Source: a bacterium (GTDB taxonomy: Bacteria; Zhuqueibacterota; Zhuqueibacteria; Thermofontimicrobiales; Thermofontimicrobiaceae). From it: DNA of 10,609 nt. The notes below the pieces were generated by a model. That model ran no database searches, had not been told where the DNA came from, and saw nothing but the letters and a program-made list of their open reading frames with translations. Where the stretch lies: contig DSAU01000561.1 of the NCBI GenBank assembly GCA_011046315.1, positions 1 through 10,609 on the forward strand. Direction: 5' to 3'. Position 1 is the stretch's first letter. Each line of letters begins with the position of its first letter. This document shows, in pieces, positions 7,229 to 10,609 of this stretch. The position numbers and the translations under genes are program-made.

Positions 7229-7324
7229 CCATCGCTTTATTTGTAATAATATTAGAAATAGCTGGCTCTATTTAAAAATTTTATCATCTCTCAAATAATC
7301 AAATCATCAAGCGATGGCATCAGT
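7222..7324. repeat. 103-bp element bounded by 16-bp perfect inverted repeats
   Basis: The arms ACTGATGCCATCGCTT (7222-7237) and its exact reverse complement (7309-7324) enclose 71 nt of AT-rich DNA. Inside is a second hairpin, AAATAG with CTATTT (7256-7261 with 7268-7273, loop CTGGCT). No target-site duplication is evident at the flanks. It lies between the two divergent promoters. It could be a MITE-like remnant, a structured regulatory region or a small RNA; nothing in it resembles a known RNA family to me. Confidence 0.6.
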
Positions 7325-7368
7325 ATTCCACCAGTAACTGAGATCATACTTTGTTCAGTAAAAAGTTG

Positions 7369-7397
7369 TTGACTTCCTGATAGTTATTTATTATATT
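7369..7397 (+). promoter_or_regulatory. Sigma70-like promoter of the sensor-aspartase gene
   Basis: TTGACT (7369-7374) and TATATT (7392-7397) are spaced by 17 nt, each one base or so from consensus. A start near 7404 gives a leader of about 150 nt to the chosen ATG at 7554. No riboswitch class is recognisable in this leader. Confidence 0.65.
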
Positions 7398-7543
7398 TGA
7401 TGTTTTTTAAAAAAATCACTGCTGAAATCGTTATCTGAATTGTTCATTCGCTTTTTTTTTCAGCGGATGGAACGTGATCAGTTGCAGTTTGACACTGCGC
7501 CCGATTTTGATCATTGTTTAACGAACCAGAACTTTTCAATAAT

Positions 7544-7548
7544 AGAGG
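7544..7548 (+). promoter_or_regulatory. Shine-Dalgarno site that sets the start of the sensor-aspartase gene
   Basis: AGAGG, 5 nt before ATG at 7554. The earlier in-frame candidates (TTG 7440 and ATG 7467) have no comparable site, and the residues they would add show no domain. Confidence 0.6.
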
Positions 7549-7553
7549 AAAAA

Positions 7554-9434
7554 ATGGCTTCGAAACAAATGAGCCTTCAACGAAAAATTGAGAGCCTGAA
7601 GCATTGCCCAATTTTTGATGATTTAAGCGAACAGGATTTAAAAATTGTTGCAAAGATGGCTCAAGCAAAACGTTACCGAAATGGAGAATTTTTATTTCAC
7701 GAAAGTATGCCGCGACAGGGCGTTTATTATATTGTAGCGGGCGGGGTAGAAATTTTAAAGGGCATCGGTGATCAGCCCGTAGTGTTGACTCGTCTGGGGG
7801 GTAATACGTTGCTGGGTGAACGCATTTTGCTCTCAAGAGAGATACCCCACATGACCTCAGCCAGGGTCAAGCCGGAAGCGGTACTGCTGTTTTTAAGTAC
7901 ACAGCACATTCTCCAACTAAAGTCGAAATATCCATCGATTTATCAGCAGGCAGCTGAGGCTGCGGGTCGATTGCTGGCGCAGCGTTTATCGACAATACAG
8001 GGCTTGACTCCACTGCAACGGGTTCGAGTCGAACACGATTTGCTTGGCGAGAAAGAGCTGCCGGAAAATGCGCTTTACGGAATTCAGACTCAGCGAGCTT
8101 TGGAAAATTTTCCCATTACCGGCATTCCGATCAGAACTTTCCCCAATTTGATCCGATCACTGGCAATGGTGAAAAAGGCAGCGGCGCGTGCAAATCATGA
8201 ATTGGGATTGCTCGACAAACAAAGGTCGGACGCGATCTGTCGGGCGTGTGAGGAAATAGAGCAGGGACAGCACCATGAATTTTTTGTGGTTGATGTGTTG
8301 CAAGGCGGCGCCGGCACCAGTACCAACATGAACACCAATGAGGTCATTGCTAATCGTGCGCTTGAATTGCTCGGTAAACCCTACGGTGATTATGGATTTC
8401 TGCATCCGAACAATCAGGTGAATTTAAGTCAGAGCACCAATGACGTTTATCCGACAGCGATGCGCATTGGTTTGATCTTTGCACTTCGCTTGCTGCTTCA
8501 GGCTATGGCTGAGCTGAGACAGGCGTTTGCCGAAAAAGCCAATGAATTTGCTGACGTTATCAAAATAGGACGTACACAGTTGCAGGACGCGGTTCCGATG
8601 ACGCTGGGTCAGGAGTTCGGCGCATTTGCCACCATGGTACAGGAAGATCGGTTGCGATTGCAGGAAGCCATGCAGTTGTTAAAAGAAATCAACCTCGGCG
8701 CCACTGCCATCGGAACCGGTTTGAACGCACCGCCGCGATATGCAGAAGTTGCATTGAAATATTTGCTGCAAGCGACCGGATTGGATCTGACTACTGCCGA
8801 CAATCTGGTGGAAGCCACGCAGGACACCGGCGCGTATGTTCAGTTGTCGGGGGTGTTAAAAAGGATCGCGATCAAATTGAGCAAAATGTGTAATGATTTA
8901 CGATTGCTTTCCAGCGGTCCCAGAGCCGGGTTGAATGAAATCAACCTGCCGGCCATGCAACCTGGCAGCAGCATTATGCCGGGTAAAGTCAATCCGGTGA
9001 TCCCGGAAGTAGTCAATCAGGTTGCGTATCAAGTTGTGGGATATGATGTGGCAATCACTATGGCGGCTGAAGCTGGCCAGCTTCAACTGAACGTGATGGA
9101 ACCGTTGATCGCATACTCATTATTCAGCAGTATCAATCACCTGCGGCAGGCGAGTATTGTTTTAACCGAGCGCTGCATCAAAGGAATTACCGCAAACCGT
9201 GAAAAGGCGCGTGAATATTTGGAAAGCAGCATCGGGCTGGCAACGGCTTTAAACCCATATCTGGATTATGAAAGAACCACTGAAATCGCCAAAGAGGCTT
9301 TGCGTTCCGGAAGAAAAGTTTATGACATCGTTCTTGAAAAAGGTTATCTGAGCCAGAAAAAACTGGATGCTATTTTAAAACCGGAGAATATGTTAAATCC
9401 CAAATCGGAGGAACCAAAACCAACAACACAATAG
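7554..9434 (+). CDS. aspA: Cyclic-nucleotide-binding-type sensor domain fused to aspartate ammonia-lyase
   Basis: A 626-residue fusion protein. Residues about 18-135 form a CNB/CRP-like beta-barrel: CPIFDDLSEQDL opens it, YRNGEFLFHE (41-50) and VYYIVAGGVEIL (57-68) are typical strands, and LLGERILL (86-93) is the phosphate-binding-cassette region. A helical linker (about 126-157) leads into a full-length aspartase (158-626). Aspartase reversibly converts L-aspartate to fumarate and ammonia. Its signatures are GTSTNMNTNEVIANRA (254-269), SQSTNDVYPT (292-301) and GSSIMPGKVNP (471-481), with catalytic Ser472 and with Lys478 and Asn480. The T-S-T-N form favours aspartase over fumarase. The cassette's usual Arg (PRxA) is replaced around PHMTSA (98-103), so cAMP binding is doubtful. 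The most likely role is ligand-controlled aspartate catabolism. An ATG at 7467 would add 29 residues without a recognisable domain. Confidence 0.92.
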   Translation: MASKQMSLQRKIESLKHCPIFDDLSEQDLKIVAKMAQAKRYRNGEFLFHESMPRQGVYYIVAGGVEILKGIGDQPVVLTRLGGNTLLGERILLSREIPHMTSARVKPEAVLLFLSTQHILQLKSKYPSIYQQAAEAAGRLLAQRLSTIQGLTPLQRVRVEHDLLGEKELPENALYGIQTQRALENFPITGIPIRTFPNLIRSLAMVKKAAARANHELGLLDKQRSDAICRACEEIEQGQHHEFFVVDVLQGGAGTSTNMNTNEVIANRALELLGKPYGDYGFLHPNNQVNLSQSTNDVYPTAMRIGLIFALRLLLQAMAELRQAFAEKANEFADVIKIGRTQLQDAVPMTLGQEFGAFATMVQEDRLRLQEAMQLLKEINLGATAIGTGLNAPPRYAEVALKYLLQATGLDLTTADNLVEATQDTGAYVQLSGVLKRIAIKLSKMCNDLRLLSSGPRAGLNEINLPAMQPGSSIMPGKVNPVIPEVVNQVAYQVVGYDVAITMAAEAGQLQLNVMEPLIAYSLFSSINHLRQASIVLTERCIKGITANREKAREYLESSIGLATALNPYLDYERTTEIAKEALRSGRKVYDIVLEKGYLSQKKLDAILKPENMLNPKSEEPKPTTQ

Positions 9435-9455
9435 AGCATTGATGACAGCAATGCT
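9435..9455 (+). terminator. Weak hairpin right after the sensor-aspartase stop
   Basis: AGCATTG pairs with CAATGCT (9435-9441 with 9449-9455, loop 7 nt) immediately after the TAG stop. No T run follows directly; a T6 stretch comes only at 9482-9487. It may be a 3'-end stabilising hairpin rather than a true intrinsic terminator. Confidence 0.35.
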
Positions 9456-9856
9456 GCCAGTTTCCCGGAGTTCATTATGGGTTTTTTCAGTGTAAACTGT
9501 TATTGGCTGGGTCATCAAGTTCTATTAAATTGTTGCCTATTCAGTAAAAGATGAATCATTTAAATTCAGCTTCCATCTAATTCGCAACAACAGTCCATCT
9601 GTTAAAACGGAAATATTATCAGCATTTAGATCGAACGCCAAAAAATATTGACAATGTTGATTTGCGTCACACCAAGTAAACCCAAAAGTTTTATCTTTTG
9701 TAATGAAGAAAACCAGTTTCGTCAGCGAAAAGCGAAAACATTGTGATTCAAGAGAAACCTTTTGCGAATATGAACGTTCAAACTAAACAATTAACTCGGC
9801 TTCATTTGCCACGGGAAATATCACGCGGCAATTCGGATAGAGAGGAGTGAAACGAA
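9456..9856. other. Intergenic region without a supportable gene
   Basis: About 400 nt of AT-rich DNA between the sensor-aspartase and the transglycosylase. No reading frame with a ribosome binding site and conserved residues is visible. It contains a consensus -35-like TTGACA at 9648-9653 lacking a matching -10 at 17-18 nt, a tandem GCGAAAA pair at 9725-9738, and a small hairpin at 9806-9831 (one mismatch, 10-nt loop) just before the Shine-Dalgarno site of the next gene. The promoter of the transglycosylase is probably here but cannot be pinpointed. Confidence 0.6.
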
Positions 9857-10561
9857 ATGAAAAAAGAAAATCCCTTGTACCGACATTTGAGAATACCGAT
9901 CAAGATTCTCATGATAGTTTTAATGTCGATCACCATTATAGGTTTTACCTATAAATATTTTGATACGACAGACCAGACACGGGAAAAAATGCTTCAAATG
10001 GAACGAGCGCTCCAGGATTTACGAGCGGCGATGAGCGTGGATAGCGTGCGGCAGTATCATATAAAGCGGATTATGTCGATTATTGATCTGTACAATAAAG
10101 ACCTGACGCCAGTTATGAAATATGAGATTGCTAATGAAATATACATTGCCAGCATAAAATACACCAACCTGGATATCGACCTTATTTGCGCTACGATTAC
10201 GCACGAGTCCGCCGGAACATGGAGTCCGGAGGTTCGTTCTCCGGCGGGAGCAATTGGATTGATGCAGATTATGCCGGCGACGGGCGCATATCTGGCGCGC
10301 TATGAAGACATCACCTGGACCAATGAAAATGAGGTGCTGACCAATCCGATCTATAATATCCGCATGGGAACAAGGTATCTTTCCACGTTGATTTCGTACT
10401 ACGATATCGATGGCGGATTGGCGGCTTACAATGGCGGTGAAAAGCAGGCGTCGTTGTGGATAAAAAATAACAAGGCTGACGGAATTTTGTGGGCGGAAAC
10501 CCAAAATTATGTACCAGCCATTATTAAACTTTGGGACAAATATAGAGAACAAAATCTATAG
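9857..10561 (+). CDS. Membrane-anchored SLT-type lytic transglycosylase
   Basis: A 234-residue protein with a short basic N-terminus, one hydrophobic segment (about 13-31, a membrane anchor or uncleaved signal), and a heptad-like stretch (about 40-60). A goose-type/Slt70-like lysozyme domain follows (about 90-230). Catalytic Glu117 lies in ITHESAGTWSPE, followed by SPAGAIGLMQIMPATG (128-143), the NIRMGTRYL helix (167-175) and AAYNGG (189-194), which are the standard family 1 lytic transglycosylase motifs. It would cleave the MurNAc-GlcNAc bond of peptidoglycan with formation of 1,6-anhydroMurNAc on the periplasmic face, in wall remodelling or insertion of envelope machines. The ATG has GAGGAG at 9842-9847 with 9 nt spacing. 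It stands alone in the window; no secretion-system genes are visible beside it. Confidence 0.92.
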   Translation: MKKENPLYRHLRIPIKILMIVLMSITIIGFTYKYFDTTDQTREKMLQMERALQDLRAAMSVDSVRQYHIKRIMSIIDLYNKDLTPVMKYEIANEIYIASIKYTNLDIDLICATITHESAGTWSPEVRSPAGAIGLMQIMPATGAYLARYEDITWTNENEVLTNPIYNIRMGTRYLSTLISYYDIDGGLAAYNGGEKQASLWIKNNKADGILWAETQNYVPAIIKLWDKYREQNL

Positions 10562-10609
10562 AATTGTGCGCTGTAACAAATGGATTAATGAAGCCTGACC
10601 GCTCTCGAC

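Noticed and set aside
7222..7324. Insertion sequence or integration site
   Set aside because: No transposase or recombinase frame and no target-site duplication flank the inverted repeats, so it is listed only as a repeat.
9648..9653. TTGACA as promoter of the transglycosylase gene
   Set aside because: Perfect -35 hexamer but no -10-like hexamer at 16-18 nt (the bases there read ACCAAG).
1..10609. CRISPR array, defence island or phage cluster
   Set aside because: No regularly spaced repeats and no nuclease, integrase or defence-type genes; every recognised protein is metabolic, translational or envelope-related.

Overview
The window is an ordinary-looking bacterial chromosomal segment of moderate GC with AT-rich intergenic DNA. 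Genes are tightly packed on both strands, Shine-Dalgarno sites are clear, and there is no sign of insertion sequences, phage, tRNA/rRNA or CRISPR. The lineage cannot be fixed from sequence alone. A long PurL with a separate ~260-residue PurQ, an EF-G-like paralogue and a membrane-anchored lytic transglycosylase fit an uncultivated Gram-negative-type lineage, possibly in or near the FCB/Calditrichota/KSB1 area. That placement is a low-confidence inference.

Left part (1-2862, + strand): the 3' part of purL runs off the left edge, followed 20 nt later by purQ and 18 nt after that by a small cold-shock-domain gene. These three look like one purine-biosynthesis operon with an RNA-binding protein as its last gene. 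Middle part (2912-7106, - strand): a probable operon of acyl-CoA synthetase-like (AMP-binding) protein, EF-G-like translational GTPase (GTG start) and HIT-domain nucleotide hydrolase/phosphorylase. A perfect 10-bp-stem intrinsic terminator sits between the GTPase and the HIT gene. The AMP-binding protein has a strongly altered P-loop and the GTPase an altered G4 motif.

Divergent control region (7107-7553): the leftward promoter (7144-7172) carries an 18-bp perfect palindrome filling its spacer, and the rightward promoter (7369-7397) is close to sigma70 consensus. Between them lies a 103-bp inverted-repeat element with CATCAGT repeats.

Right part (7554-10561, + strand): a single gene encodes a cyclic-nucleotide-binding-type (CRP-like sensor) domain fused directly to a complete aspartate ammonia-lyase. 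This is the most unusual gene of the window. After a 422-nt gap without a supportable gene comes a membrane-anchored SLT-family lytic transglycosylase.

The most noteworthy observations are the sensor-aspartase fusion, the divergent promoter region with its palindrome and long inverted repeat, the degenerate P-loop of the acyl-CoA synthetase-like protein, and the terminator placed directly in front of the HIT gene's ribosome binding site.
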